Position numbers and translations under genes: made by a program. 64,000 bases of DNA, from contig JACCIC010000283.1 of the NCBI GenBank assembly GCA_018907035.1, positions 186,001 through 250,000 of the forward strand, given 5' to 3'. The first letter of the stretch is position 1, and the number at the start of each line of letters is the position of its first letter. Shown here piece by piece: positions 32,330-43,137 of this stretch. The DNA is from Sycobia sp. Sy_11. Taxonomy: Eukaryota; Arthropoda; Insecta; Hymenoptera; Epichrysomallidae. A model generated the notes under the pieces. That model was given only the letters and a program-made list of their open reading frames with translations. It was not told where the DNA came from and searched no databases.

Positions 32330-32900
32330 CTCCCCCACCACGACGTAATTCCCTGCGGAGAAAATTTCGGCGGCGCCGGGCTCGGACTATAAATACGGGC
32401 CCTCAAAACTGCGGAAAGCAGATTGCCGGTTGCGTTCGTTCCGTACAGTTCTGTTTCGGATGTGTTGTACTAATTCTGTTTGAAATAAAAGTAAGTAGAA
32501 ATTTCAGGCAAGATTTTATTTTTCTGCAATCCCTTAATCTCAATTCACGCGCTCATTTTCAGAGCAGAAGGCGCTGGTCAGGCTGACAAGAAATTGTTGC
32601 TCGACCCTGCTGCCTTCACTGAAAATAAGCGGGACGATTAGAAGATATTAAAGCCGTCGCCTCCGAATCCAACCGCTTAAGTTAGGGCTATCTCGGAAGT
32701 ATCTCTACTAAACGACGTAGCAATCGCGGCGCGACGCGTCGGATAGCGAAGAACCTTATTGCGCGGTCCGCCACGTAGATCCCCATGTTCAAGGGTCGCC
32801 GAAAAAAAGGGGCAAAACCGTGGGGAACTAGCAGCATTGAATCGCCGTCCGGTTTACCGCGTGGACACTAGTTGGACGTCACAAAACTATATTTTTCTAA
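32330..32900 (+). promoter_or_regulatory. GC-rich promoter-like segment
   Basis: A GC-rich island in AT-rich DNA carries TATAAATACGGG (about 32388), then about 60 bp later CCGTACAGTTCTGTTTCGG, and an AATAAA at about 32484. TATA box, initiator-like region and poly(A) signal within about 100 bp suggest the U3-R part of a solo LTR. I found no paired LTR and no convincing gene; the 32759-32989 frame has no motif. Confidence 0.4.
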
Positions 32901-33099
32901 ATCTTGGTCACTCTCTTTTCATTCAAATTGTTTTCCAGCGGACAAAACAAATGGAAAAACAAATTTCTACCAGTACTCATTGGCAATGAGATTGATTCAG
33001 AATTGAGAGAGAATGATTCAGATGTTATAAAAGTAATATCCACATCATACAATTAATCCGGAATAAATATAATAATTATTATTTTAAAATTAACTCATA

Positions 33100-34070
33100 T
33101 TAGATTGTCAAATATCTCCCTTCCGTGATGAATGAACTTTACTGTTCATTCAATGCTTTATAAAAAGTATTAGATTGATTGGATGTACTTCAAATATACG
33201 CCGTTTTGTTCGATAATCTGTTTCCATCTTCAACACCAAGGGTGTTCGACAAGGACAGGAACAGGTGGCAATAACTGGGCGCTATGTCCGGACTATATGT
33301 TGGATGCGCTAAAACCTCGCATCCGAACTCCCGTAACTTCTGACAAATTATCAACGAAGTGTGTGGTCTGGCGTTGTCCTGATGGAATACTACACCCTTC
33401 CTGTTGGCCAATTGTGAACGATTCTGGTCGACAGCCTGCTTCAAGCGGTCCATTTGTTCACAGCAGATGGTAGAATTAAGCGTCTGGCCATATGGAAGCA
33501 GTTCATAGTGGATGATTCCCTTCCAATCCCACCAAACACACAGCAAAATGTTCCTGGTCGTCAATCGCGGCTTGGACACTGTTTGGCCGGCCTTGGACCA
33601 TGACCGTTTTTGCTTGATATTGTCGTATGTGATCCGCTTTTCGTTTCCAGTACCATCCGTTTCAAAAATGGGTCAAGTTCGTTGCATTTCTTTTTTTTGC
33701 ATCCAGCCTTCTGTAGATGGTTTAAAATTGTATGGTGAAGTCGTCACAGGTCTTCCGCCGGCTGGCTTATCTATGGTGTCGTTATCGCCGGCTCTGAATC
33801 TTCGAAACTATTTCTCTGCGGTTCGAAATGATAGTGTGCTATCCCCAAAAACATCATTAATCTCACAGAACGTTTCTCTAGCGGATTTGTCTTTGACGAA
33901 GGAAAACTTTAAAATAGCACGAATTTCGGCGTTAGTGAACTCCATGATTACACGTCTATAAGTTTTTTCGCATGCTTTATATTATTTCCAGATTCGAGCT
34001 CTGTAGCGCTTTGTACATAGCCGCGAAATTCTTAAGACAAACGGCGGAAGGAAGGTATTTGACAACCTAA
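33100..34070 (-). mobile_element. Mariner element 2, deleted and frameshifted
   Basis: TIRs: TTAGATTGTCAAATATCTCC (33100) and, reading inward from 34070, TTAGGTTGTCAAATACCTTC. TA lies on each side (33098-33099, 34071-34072). Only 971 bp, so several hundred bases are deleted. The transposase is on the minus strand. Confidence 0.9.
33190..33945 (-). pseudogene. Mariner 2 transposase remnant
   Basis: The N-terminus reads MEFTNAEIRAILKFSFVKDK (from about 33944), the first helix-turn-helix, then FRRFRAGDNDTIDKPAGGRP (linker before the second HTH). A deletion and frameshifts follow. The C-terminal part is open at 33579-33190: RNILLCVWWDWKGIIHYELL, VVFHQDNARPHTSLI (second catalytic Asp) and HPTYSPDIAPSYCHLFLSL. 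In that last block the third catalytic Asp (SDYHLF in relatives) is replaced by Tyr. The first-Asp block is lost. It is the same subfamily as mariner 5 at 60.5 kb. Confidence 0.85.
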
Positions 34071-34076
34071 TATATA

Positions 34077-35346
34077 CTAGGTGAGTTCCAAAAGTAACGA
34101 GAATTTTTAAATTTCGCGAGTTTGAGTGTATAAAAATTTTTGTATCATATCGGTACGAATACCCCTGAAGTAAGATTAAATTTTGAGGAATATTCATTGC
34201 TTACTTTTCAAGTGGGAGCCGCTAACCTTAGACGTGTTTTTTGTGAAAAAAATTGGAGCAAAGAACGTCTATTCAATTTTGCGTAAAAATGAAATAAAGT
34301 GTAGTGAAGTTTGTAAAATGTTATCAAAGGCATATGGTGAGTCTGCTATGAGTAGTGCAAGAATTGATGAGCGGTATAAGAGTTTCCAAGATGGCCGCGA
34401 AATCGTTAAATATAACGAACGACCCGGACGCCCAAGCCATCAACAACCGATGAAAATATGAAAAAAGTGAAAGAAATGATTCTGAAAGATCGCTGAATCA
34501 CAATCAAAGAAGTCGCTGATGATGTTGGCATATCAGAATTTCTTCGGATGTTTTCTATATGATACGTGCGGCAGCAAAATTTGTATCAAAATGTTGAATT
34601 TCGAACAAAAACAGCGGCGAATGGAAGTTGCTCAGTAGTCGCTAAATTTAGTTAATAACAATGCAGAACTTCTAAAACGTGTTTTAACAGGTGACGAAAC
34701 ATGGGTGTATTGATATGATGTCGAAACTAAGGCTGACTCGTTCCAGTAGAGCTATTCTGGATCGTTAAGACCGAAATAGGCACGACAAGTGCGGTTGAAG
34801 GTGAAGGATATGATCACTGTGTTTTTCGATTTTAATTGCATAGTGCATCATGAATTTTTCCAACAAGGTCAAACAATCAATAAGGAATACTACCTACAAG
34901 TTCAACACCGTTTGCGTAAAGCAATCCGAAAGAAACGCCCGGATTTGTGGCAAAACTATGCATGGCTTTTGCACCACGATAATGCACCAGCTTACACTTC
35001 ATTGCTTGTTCGTGAATGTTTGGACTAAAATATAACTTTAACGTTGTCTGAGTCTCTATATTCGTCAAACGTAGCTCCATGTGACTTTTTTCTATTTGCA
35101 AAAATAAAGAGAATATTAAAAGGCCGTCGTTTTAGAAGCATAGATGAAATTAAAAACGAATCGCTGAAAGAGCTAAAATATATTACAGAGATCGAATTTC
35201 AAAAGTGTTCCGAGGATTGGAAAAAGCGTTAGCACAAGTGTATTATATTCGAAGGGGATTACTTTGAAGGGGACAAGATGGATATTGATGAATATATAAA
35301 TATTTTTTTCATAAAGCGAAAATTCTCATTTTTTGAACACTCCTCG
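34077..35346 (+). mobile_element. Mariner element 3 (different subfamily)
   Basis: TIRs: CTAGGTGAGTTCCAAAAGTA (34077) and, inward from 35346, CGAGGAGTGTTCAAAAAATG, both continuing GAGAATTTT. TA lies on each side (34075-34076, 35347-35348). It is a normal length of 1.27 kb and lies 6 bp from mariner 2. Confidence 0.9.
34183..35270 (+). pseudogene. Mariner 3 transposase remnant
   Basis: 34183-34461 encodes the N-terminal domain (RKNEIKCSEVCKMLSKAYGE, then RYKSFQDGREIVKYNERPGR). After several stops KRVLTGDETWVY gives the first catalytic Asp. 34789-35028 encodes FNCIVHHEFFQQGQTINKEY and WLLHHDNAPAYTSLLVRE with the second Asp. 35044-35232 gives SSNVAPCDFFLFAKIKRILK with the third Asp and EFQKCSEDWKKR at the end. 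The DD34D triad is present but stops and shifts break it into at least four pieces. Resembles the mariner subfamily co-opted in vertebrate SETMAR, from motif memory. Confidence 0.85.
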
Positions 35347-35348
35347 TA

Positions 35349-36350
35349 TATATTTCTAAAGCAGAATATGCGTTTTCGTTAATATAAAATCATAGAATCT
35401 CAATATAGAAAAAAAGTTATAAATTTTTATTTGATTTTCTGTTTGAGTGTTAACTGGCTGAAGACTATTGAAATATCTATTAAATATATTATAATATGAT
35501 GAGACTACTTATTTTCTATAAATTTAAGACAAGATTTAAAACTTCAAAAACACCTTAATGGGATTGAACGTTTCATATATATCTACAATATTTAAATTGT
35601 AATTCCAAGTGAAAAAATTTAAACAATTTATTTGATTGAGATTTTGTTATTGTTCTGGTGTATTTATTAGATGTACTACGGATACAATTAGTTCTTAATT
35701 TCTCTAAATTGGTTCGAGTTATGCACTTCATAAACGTACTGGGCAATATTAATTACAACTTAATTAAATACCACTCGAGTGTCTTAAAACATTTTTCGAC
35801 TTTCAATATTATCATAAAACAATCAAACCTTTACTACATCAATAGTCATTGATGAATATCCAATCGCTTTTTTCATCTGCGTAATTTAGTATTAAACTTT
35901 AATGTTATATAAATACTCTACACTTTGTTCGCTTAAGAAATAGCATTTTAATGGTCAAATCATAAATAATAATAAACTCTTAATTGTATTTATCTATATC
36001 CGCACCATTTTTAAGAAATTCTCAAGTGAGGAACAAATCTAGTTTTGTACTATCCACTGTGTTATACACATCTATCTTATTTTTCAACTTCAATATTGAT
36101 TTTGAGTATTTTATTATTCCATAATTTAAATTATGTAATTAACTCTATGCTATCGATACACACGGGCATACTTCCAAATTGAAATGAATTGATGGACGAT
36201 TCATGCAAAACATTTTTCTCTCTTTTTTTTAAAGGAAAAAAATACAAGAGGCAAGATTCTCTATTTTTGTATTTTCCTCTTTATTGTTTTTTTTTCTTTC
36301 AAAAAATACAAATATTGAGTAAATTTATTTTTCTCGCATTTTCACTTTAT
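35349..36350. other. AT-rich gene-free DNA
   Basis: No coding, RNA or repeat-end signal. Confidence 0.5.
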
Positions 36351-36359
36351 CTTTATTCA

Positions 36360-36650
36360 ACTTTTCTTACTTCTGCTAATTCTTCCAGACGACTCTGTTG
36401 CACCTTCTCGCTGCCCCTACTACTCTTTCGAGTACACTCGTACAAACAGCTGCTTTCTTTTCCTTCTACAGCAATAAGATGGATATCACCAAGTAAACTG
36501 GACGCAAAGATCCTCCGTTCCCTTCTGGAAACAGTCTTTCGGCCGCTAGGCATCGGTGAGACGACTGTCACGGTCCAACATCAGCCACCGATACCGTCGG
36601 AAGTCGAGGACGCCGCATTGAAAAGTCTCCACCTGCCCGCAACTGTGTAA
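36360..36650 (+). CDS. Unidentified open segment, GC-richer than flanks
   Basis: The C-terminal half of a 153-codon frame (36189-36650) lies in a locally GC-richer patch and reads KLDAKILRSLLETVFRPLGI and VQHQPPIPSEVEDAALKSLH. The first half is T-rich and unlikely to be protein. The minus strand is also open here (36571-36353, Glu/Arg/Ser-rich with a possible coiled-coil end). I recognise neither. It may be an exon-like fragment or a decayed transposon. No splice sites can be assigned with confidence. Confidence 0.2.
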   Translation, partial: TFLTSANSSRRLCCTFSLPLLLFRVHSYKQLLSFPSTAIRWISPSKLDAKILRSLLETVFRPLGIGETTVTVQHQPPIPSEVEDAALKSLHLPATV

Positions 36651-37925
36651 TGTGCTCATGTATTGTTCATATTTTGTGTCGTGAGCTGTTAAATAATTTT
36701 GTCACGGGAATTTTTCCGCTACCCCATATGTTCGGTTGTTGGAAATGTTTGTTAAAAATAATGAAATATTTAATTTATTTTATAAAATATTTTGTTGGGA
36801 TAAATAGATATTTCTGTAACATAACGAAGTATTTTGTAAAGTTGCTGAAATATTTCATTATTCTTACAAAGGAATTAGTTTATGTAAATAATCATTTGAA
36901 GATTTTACAACACAGTTGGAATTCACTAAACATTTAAGGCTAATAACGAAATAATATAATAAGACAATTAAATGATGGCTTATTACATTAATAATTTATT
37001 TTGATATATATATATATTTGTCAAAAATAATTTTTCGGCTCAAAGTCTTCGGCGTACTTATACAATAATTATTTAGTTTTATAGTAATTAATTAATTATA
37101 AAGTGATCATTTTATATAGTATTAATTTATATTATCGAATATCTCTCGAACATACATATTATTTCTGAAATAAACACAGAAGAATTTGGATGATCTATAG
37201 TAATATCGAACTCCATCGTTGCGGATTATAAAGCTCACGCACTAAGAACTCCGATTATACCTATCTCACGCTTGTACCGTAAATATTTTTCGTTTTGGCT
37301 AAGTGTTACACTAATTGTAAAATATATCATACATTTAAGTCATTAATAAAATCATGCATTTTTAAAACATATTAACATTATCGAACTTTTTTAATATTAT
37401 TTCTCATCGCTAAATTTATGCTCGTAAACTGTTGGCGTATTATCGATAATAACATTCAGTAAAATTAACATGAGCGATCGATTATTTAATAGAAGAATAA
37501 TATAAATAATAATAATAAAAGAAATAAAGATCATATTCGTCGAATTTTTTTCGATGCATCAATCGAATATTTGTTTGAATCAATGAAAAATTTTAATACT
37601 TCATATGTTACCGCATACATAAAACATATATTATGATATACTATATAAATAAATTAATAAACATTTTCATCGGTCTTTGTACAGTGTTTGTAAGTCAGTT
37701 AAAGTAGTCATTAAGAAGTCAGTTAAAGTAGTCAGATGAAACTTCTAATATGAGACAAGTTCATATGAATGGTCATATCTTACATACAATTTCTACGGGG
37801 ACACTGTTGTTCGAATGATGGAATATCAAAATCCCCATAGAAGTCTTCCCACCACACTTCGTCATCGTATTGTGCGAACATCAAACTCCTCTGAGATCTC
37901 TTCACGATACGAAAGAGTGTCAATG
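36651..37925. other. AT-rich DNA with a possible PLE tail motif
   Basis: No gene. At 37648-37676 AATTAATAAACATTTTCATCGGTCT resembles the Penelope-like terminal motif, but the match ends after about 30 bp. A direct repeat GTCAGTTAAAGTAGTCA occurs twice at about 37692-37735. Confidence 0.35.
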
Positions 37926-37947
37926 ATAATAAAGAGTTCTTTCTGCA

Positions 37948-38150
37948 GTTTAGAAGTGGAGATACTGATGTCAATAACAAATAACGTTCTGGCTAACCAA
38001 AAAAGTACGAAGATAGTGAATTGCAAGCATTATTGGATGAAAATTCAGCTCAGATGCAGAATGAACTCATTAATTAGTTCGGAGTCAGTGACAGAACAGT
38101 TGGTAAACGTTTACATATGATGGAAAAGATTCATAAAGAAGATTATTAAC
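37948..38150 (+). pseudogene. Mariner transposase N-terminal fragment
   Basis: Translated across three stops: FRSGDTDVNNK, RSG, PKKYEDSELQALLDENSAQM, QNELIN, FGVSDRTVGKRLHMMEKIHK. This is the linker and second helix-turn-helix of a mariner transposase, similar to mariner 4. No TIR was found and the catalytic domain is absent. Confidence 0.7.
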
Positions 38151-38232
38151 TTTGCTGACAACAATGCGTTAATAATAATTTCATAGTATGGATTCTTGCA
38201 ACTGGAGAATATAAATCGCCCAGTATTTCCAT

Positions 38233-38500
38233 CTACTGAAAGCCGCGTACTACTAATCGCGCTTTATTTTTATTAACTGATTTATTTATAAATATCCATT
38301 TTAGGTCTAAAATCTTTGCATTTTTTGTTTTTTCTACTAGCTTCCAAGTGTTATTTTTAATTAAACAATCTATCTCGCGATTCATAGCCTCTTTCTGCAA
38401 GTAATTGTCATGTCTTTCTATTGTTTCTTCATACGTTTTCGGAGCATCAGCACTCACAATATTAATAAACATTCATAGCATACCAGCTTTGATATTCTAC
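38233..38500 (-). pseudogene. Ty1/copia reverse transcriptase start
   Basis: The 79-codon frame (38472-38233) reads DAPKTYEETIERHDNYLQKE and AMNREIDCLIKNNTWKLVEK, then LDLKWIFINKSVNKNKARLV and VRGFQ. This is the conserved copia RT N-terminus (EAMxxEIxxLxxNxTWxLV ... KWVFxxK ... KARLVxxGFxQ). It ends abruptly at the right place for RT to continue, so it is truncated. The only copia-type sequence I saw in the window. Confidence 0.85.
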
Positions 38501-38629
38501 GCTCAATTCTCCTATTAGCTGTCCTTTTTTGATGCGGAATCTCGGCGACTGTTGCAAATTTTTCTTTTGCTGTTGTTCTTCGCGCTTCTCCTATAAATAT
38601 ATGGTGAGTTTTTTCTCTAAGTCGAAATC

Positions 38630-38765
38630 AATTGTCGAAATCAATGAAGTGCTTTTGAGCACCCGAAACGTATTTAAAAATCTGTTGTAGCTCATAATTT
38701 GTACTGTCAAATTCTGGAATTAGTCTAGCGGCATCTTTTGAAGATAATACTTGTTCTTGCGCCAT
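38630..38765 (-). pseudogene. Gag-like N-terminus
   Basis: From the ATG at 38765 the minus strand reads AQEQVLSSKDAARLIPEFDS and TNYELQQIFKYVSGAQKHFI before a stop. LIPEFDxxNYEL resembles the start of retrotransposon gag proteins. Its relation to the copia RT fragment is unclear. Confidence 0.35.
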
Positions 38766-39371
38766 GATTTTGACCTTGTGTTTCCCTACTGTGTTACTCT
38801 ACTTGCGAAGGTAGAGCAAAGATTCTTTTGGCTTAAATGAAAGTAGTTGGTCGATTATTCTTCAGAGTCGTTGAGTATTTTAGGGAGTGTCTGTTGATGA
38901 ATCATTTGATGTGTTGTTTTATCCTCGATGTTTGTAGGTGCCTGTACACGGAAAGGCGGTTCAGAATGACTCCAAAAATCAATGAGTGATGATTCACTTG
39001 ATGATCATTCGAGAGGAGTGAAAGGTCTTATGGGTTAGAATTTTGTTCTGTAATTGCACCAAGGGATTTGTTAGCCATTATTCCTATTGTGTACGCTACT
39101 TGAGATGTAGATATACCAGGTGGGGCGTCATCTAAGTTCCACGGAATTTTTAACGGTGTCGCAAAAGTTTGTTTTTACACAAGGAGCCTTTGTTATTTAT
39201 TCTCTTTTCTTTTCTATAGATTTTGAATTTTTGCTCCAGTTATTTGGCTTCACATCTCGTTAATGGCATGAGCCTTTATTCCGAAAAAGAAAGCCGTTTA
39301 AATGCCTCTTCTAGGCTTTATATGGCTTCAGTATTTTTGATTTTGGGAGATGTATATAAGTTTAATGTGGC

Positions 39372-39608
39372 TTAGTCTACTGTAGCTACAAGTGTGCGTA
39401 GATTCCTTTCGTCTTCTAGCTTTCGTTTTACTGGGGTAATGAAACGTTGATCTCTTTCTTTTGAATTTTCCAGTTCACTCTGCTCTTCTGCTAGCAGAGA
39501 GTTTAATTGAGATATAGTATCTTTAGCACTTGCTTTCCACTCCTTTCGGTCTCGTGAACCCTTTTGAAACTTTTCATTTGCGTCTCTAAATACATTCCAT
39601 ATTCCCAT
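39372..39608 (-). CDS. Unidentified coiled-coil frame
   Basis: 78 codons, highly charged: WKASAKDTISQLNSLLAEEQ and SELENSKERDQRFITPVKRK. Heptad-like Leu/Ile spacing suggests a coiled coil. There is no known family and no neighbours beyond retroelement debris. It could be a gag N-terminus. Confidence 0.25.
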   Translation of the reverse strand: MGIWNVFRDANEKFQKGSRDRKEWKASAKDTISQLNSLLAEEQSELENSKERDQRFITPVKRKLEDERNLRTLVATVD

Positions 39609-39609
39609 C

Positions 39610-40480
39610 TATTCTGATCGTTCTATAATAGTTCGACAAACCTACTTTTCATACGCTCAAGACGAAAGTCAGCGCATGTATTGATTCCCTCAGACGATAA
39701 TAAGGGAATCATTTAAAACAATAGAAAAAGATTTGTTGTATTTGGTGTGATTCGCGATAAAAAATTAGGGTTAAATTAGTAGTATCACTAACTTTTATTA
39801 ATTCATCACAATTTATTTTTTTTTTTTTTATTATTTATATAACTATTTATTAATAATTTATTTATTTATTCTTGTCTCAACAATGTCGATATGTTTTGCT
39901 TTTCCTTTTATCCAATAGCAAATGTAATGAAAAAAGAACTTTTCGTTATTTTATTAATTGTAAAAGAAGAATATTTTTTTGTTTGTTTTGTTTTGTTTTC
40001 TCTTCATTTTATACTTATGTTTGTGATTTATTATTTATTATTTGTAGCCCCTTTTTTTGTTTGTTTATTCGTTTTGCTTATATATCGTCACAGCGCGTGA
40101 GCCAAGCGGTTTCTTGAATCTGAGTAGCTGATATATTTTTAGATGTATCGAAAATTTTAGACGCCTATAATACTTGTGGTGGTGCTCTGTGGTACAATAC
40201 TTATTGTATTGTGTTTACGGCGAAAGTTGCCAATGGTGTCAGTGATAAATTTCCAAATTGTTCATGGACGAGCACGTGTGTTAAGCAATATCTAATCACA
40301 TGTATCTTTCCTTCCTCAAGTCTGCTGTAATCATGTCGATTTGCATTTAGAATTGGTGGTATTTTATAAATATTTGTGATCATCGGTTAATTATATGCAT
40401 GAGAAGATATATTATATCACATACGTACTCTTAATTATTTATATAAAAATTTGTATACATATATATTGTGATTATGTCGC
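39610..40480. other. AT-rich gene-free DNA
   Basis: T-rich hydrophobic frames here (39872-40117) reflect composition. Nothing else supportable. Confidence 0.45.
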
Positions 40481-40539
40481 TGCACGTCGCACACTCACCA
40501 CTGGATCTTGGTTGGAGGTCGGGTGCAAATGGAGGTCCC

Positions 40540-40860
40540 TCTGGAAGGAGGTGCATCCGGTACGCTGCCGACGCCTACGTCTCTTCTCCTGTCCTCTTCT
40601 CCTCGGCGTCCGTTATTCGCCTTCACTACCGCTTCTCTCGCCCTCTCTTGCTTATCTTCTCACCTTATTTCAACTCTGTCTACCTCACCTGCGTTACTCC
40701 AAATCTCTTTGCCACCTCTCTGTCGTCTCTTCTTATCTACTGCCTTTATCCCTCTTCTACCTCAACTGCGTCTATCCCGGAATCTCTCTGCCACCTCTTC
40801 CACGCCACTTCACCTACTATCTCCCCCTCTCTCTGGAAAATCTCTCCTTTTTCTTACGGG
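40540..40860. repeat. Pyrimidine-rich block
   Basis: Long C/T-rich tract open in three frames at once, a composition effect. It precedes the coiled-coil gene copy at 40977. A similar C/T tract adjoins the related gene at 53475. Confidence 0.6.
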
Positions 40861-40976
40861 GCCTGCTCGCTGCAGCGTGCTGCCTCGACGGCCGATAACG
40901 AAGTATCTCGCATCTCTGGGTTTCGCCGGGGAAGGATGGGACAAAGGGGGGGGGCAAAGTATGACACCTGGTGGCC

Positions 40977-41633
40977 TTTGTAGATTTCAAGGCTAAGGCT
41001 GAACTCGCCAGGAGAGCTGAAGTCAGACTGCTTGATCTCTGGAAAAATTACGAGATCGGCCAAGTACTCCCCGTCAAGTCGGCTTCGTTGTCTCCCAAGA
41101 ACTGGAAGAGTTGAAAGAGTCATCCAGGACTCAAATCGCTTTCCGAGGTCTACACCGACGACGCCGGGAACAGGGTCGCGTCGAATCGGTTACACTCACT
41201 TTGCAGAAAGCTGACAAGGATGAAGCGAAGCGAGTGTAAGACAAGCTCAGACAGTGCCAGGAAGAGGCCCTTCGGTTAGGGGAAGATATCTCCTCTTCCT
41301 TCCGCGATTCCGCGGAGATAACAGCCAATGCTAAGTTAGGGGGCCAGAACTATACTCCGCGACCCGGAGAGACACGCGGTGGAGAAAGGCCAAGGCGTAC
41401 TGCTGGAGTCGTAATTGGTAGAGGCAGGGAAGATTCCCGAGTGCCCCACATAGATCGTACGCTCGGCCTGGGGCTTCAACGATACCCCGTCAAGACACTG
41501 TGCCACAGCTCTGACTAGGGCACTTCCGCCCTAGGTGTTTTCCTGTGATCATTTAGATGTCACAAAGGAAGCTAAATGTCCGAGTTGTGACGTCCATAGG
41601 TTGCTTGGAAACACACCTTGGTTTCATAATAGC
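40977..41633 (+). pseudogene. Coiled-coil/Cys-His gag-like protein, copy 1
   Basis: Read with frame changes, the plus strand gives FVDFKAKAELARRAEVRLLD, then QELEELKESSRTQIAFRGLH, an Arg/Glu-rich coiled-coil segment, an Arg/Gly-rich segment (GETRGGERPRRTAG), and finally CDHLDVTKEAKCPSCDVHRL with a stop at about 41631. Each part aligns with the minus-strand copy at 53474-52777. The order coiled coil, RG-rich linker, C-terminal Cys/His cluster would suit a nucleic-acid-binding gag, but I do not recognise the family. Several frameshifts and a TGA break it. Confidence 0.5.
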
Positions 41634-41938
41634 TAGTTAGGTCGTTCCGGGTCTCTATCGATATAAAGAATATTATATTATGATCATTTATTGGTTTTAA
41701 TATATATTATTTTCATATATAATGTTATTAATATATATGTTTTAATATATAATTCTTGTTTCTCTTTCCTCCTATCCTAAGTATTCCTTTCTTCAATTGT
41801 CTAAATAAAACTTTCCTGTTTGGAAGCAGAGTTACATAGATCATAGAGTGCGCAACGTCTTGCAGAGAGTGTAACACATATAGAAATTTCTTCCTATATA
41901 TGTTGGAAAGTGAAATTTGAGGGAAAAAATAGAAAAAT

Positions 41939-41971
41939 AGATATAGAGATATAGAGATATAGAGATATAGG
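41939..41971. repeat. (GATATA)n
   Basis: About five GATATAGA-type hexamer units. Confidence 0.85.
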
Positions 41972-42372
41972 TATAGTTCTTAAATGTTTAAATAATATAG
42001 CTAATATTGAATAGAATATAAAGTTAGTTAAAAAAAAAGCTTCTCTTCAGTTTTTCTGCACTTACTTTTCTTAACGAAAAATAGAAGTATTATTATAATC
42101 TTTAGGCCGTGTAGTATTGCTGATTTGCCGCTTTGTAATCATTAGTACAAACTTTGTAATCATTAAATAAAGTTATACATGATAAACGATCTCATGTCCA
42201 AGGAGTGATATTGAGTAAGTTTTTCTCAACGTTGGGTTGGAGTTTCCGTTAACATCAACGATATCAAGGTTGGTCGAATTGAAGATGCTACTGTCTATAA
42301 AGAAGGTTACCTTATTATTAATAAAGTAATTTAACGTCGCCACTACTATAGCTGTTAATAAAAAAACTAATA

Positions 42373-42516
42373 CGGCAATACAAAGGTCCATATGAAGTTT
42401 CAAAAGTTCTAGTTAATGACAGATATGTTGTAAAAGATGTAGACGGAGTTGAAGTAACTCAGCTACCGTATGATGGAATTCTATCGCCAGATCGAATAGG
42501 ACTTTATGTAAAGTAA
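42373..42516 (+). pseudogene. Gypsy integrase C-terminal end
   Basis: A 47-codon open segment with a TAA stop at 42514: RQYKGPYEVSKVLVNDRYVV and KDVDGVEVTQLPYDGILSPD. YKGPYEVxxVLxNxRYVVKDxxG is the conserved SH3-like end of Ty3/gypsy or related integrases. The upstream part of pol is absent. The PLE pair inserted just downstream of its stop codon. Confidence 0.75.
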
Positions 42517-42517
42517 A

Positions 42518-42531
42518 TCCTATATATAATA
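42518..42531. repeat. Left target-site duplication of PLE pair
   Basis: TCCTATATATAATA is repeated exactly at 45244-45257, on the far side of the inverted PLE pair. Confidence 0.7.
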
Positions 42532-42622
42532 AAACAATTGAATTGTACTTCTGTCGACTGCCCATATACAAATTAATACATATTTTTTTATTGGTCTTAC
42601 AGTCCAATCAATTCCATCCAAA

Positions 42623-42862
42623 AATAAAATAAAATAAAAATAAAAATAAAATAAAAATAAAAATAAAAAATAAAAATAATAATAAAAAATAAAAAATAAG
42701 AAATAAATATAAAAAATAATAAAAATAAAATAAAAAATAAAAATAAAAAATAAAAATAATAATAAAAAATAAAAAATAAGAAATAAATATAAAAAATAAT
42801 AAAAATAAAATAAAAAATAAAAATAAAAAATAAAAATTAAATTAAAAATTAAATTAAAATTA
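42623..42862 (-). repeat. A-rich 3' tract of PLE copy a with higher-order repeat
   Basis: AAAATA/AAAAATA units. A block of about 85 bp, recognisable by AAATAAGAAATAAATAT, is repeated at about 42700 and 42784. The corresponding tracts of the other copies are shorter and differ. Confidence 0.8.
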
Positions 42863-42991
42863 TAATGACAGTCAGACTGTCCTTGTTTACATTCACCCCC
42901 GTAGAATAATCTGAAAATAAAATATTAGCTAAAAAAATTCTTTGTTAGTAAAGTGCAGTCTGACTGTCCCCAACACCCTTACCTAATTGAA

Positions 42992-43032
42992 GACTTGTCC
43001 AACGTTTCGAGCTCGCTACGGCTCCTCATCAG
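42992..43032 (-). ncRNA. Hammerhead-ribozyme-like motif, PLE copy a
   Basis: On the minus strand: CTGATGAG, a stem II hairpin (GAGC/GCTC with loop), GAAAC, then GTTGGACAAGTC with a GUC cleavage-site triplet. PLEs are known to carry small hammerhead motifs in their terminal repeats. Here an extra G follows the CUGAUGA core and stem III is only partly paired, so activity is doubtful. Confidence 0.55.
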
Positions 43033-43137
43033 GGACTAATCTAAACCTTATATTCTAATCTATATATACCCATCCCCACCACCAAATTTCGTAAATTAAA
43101 TATAAATTCCCCCTCTACACAAATTGTCCAAAACCAA

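Noticed and set aside
33512..33961. 149-codon plus frame
   Set aside because: Shadow of the minus-strand mariner 2 transposase.
40395..40996. Three overlapping frames over 160 codons
   Set aside because: The C/T-rich tract is open in all three plus frames. Ser/Leu/Pro composition is an artefact.
42173..42403. 76-codon minus frame with a possible membrane segment (LCIAVLVFLLTAIVVATLNY)
   Set aside because: Looks like a small membrane protein, but it overlaps the better-supported integrase end on the plus strand and has no conserved context.
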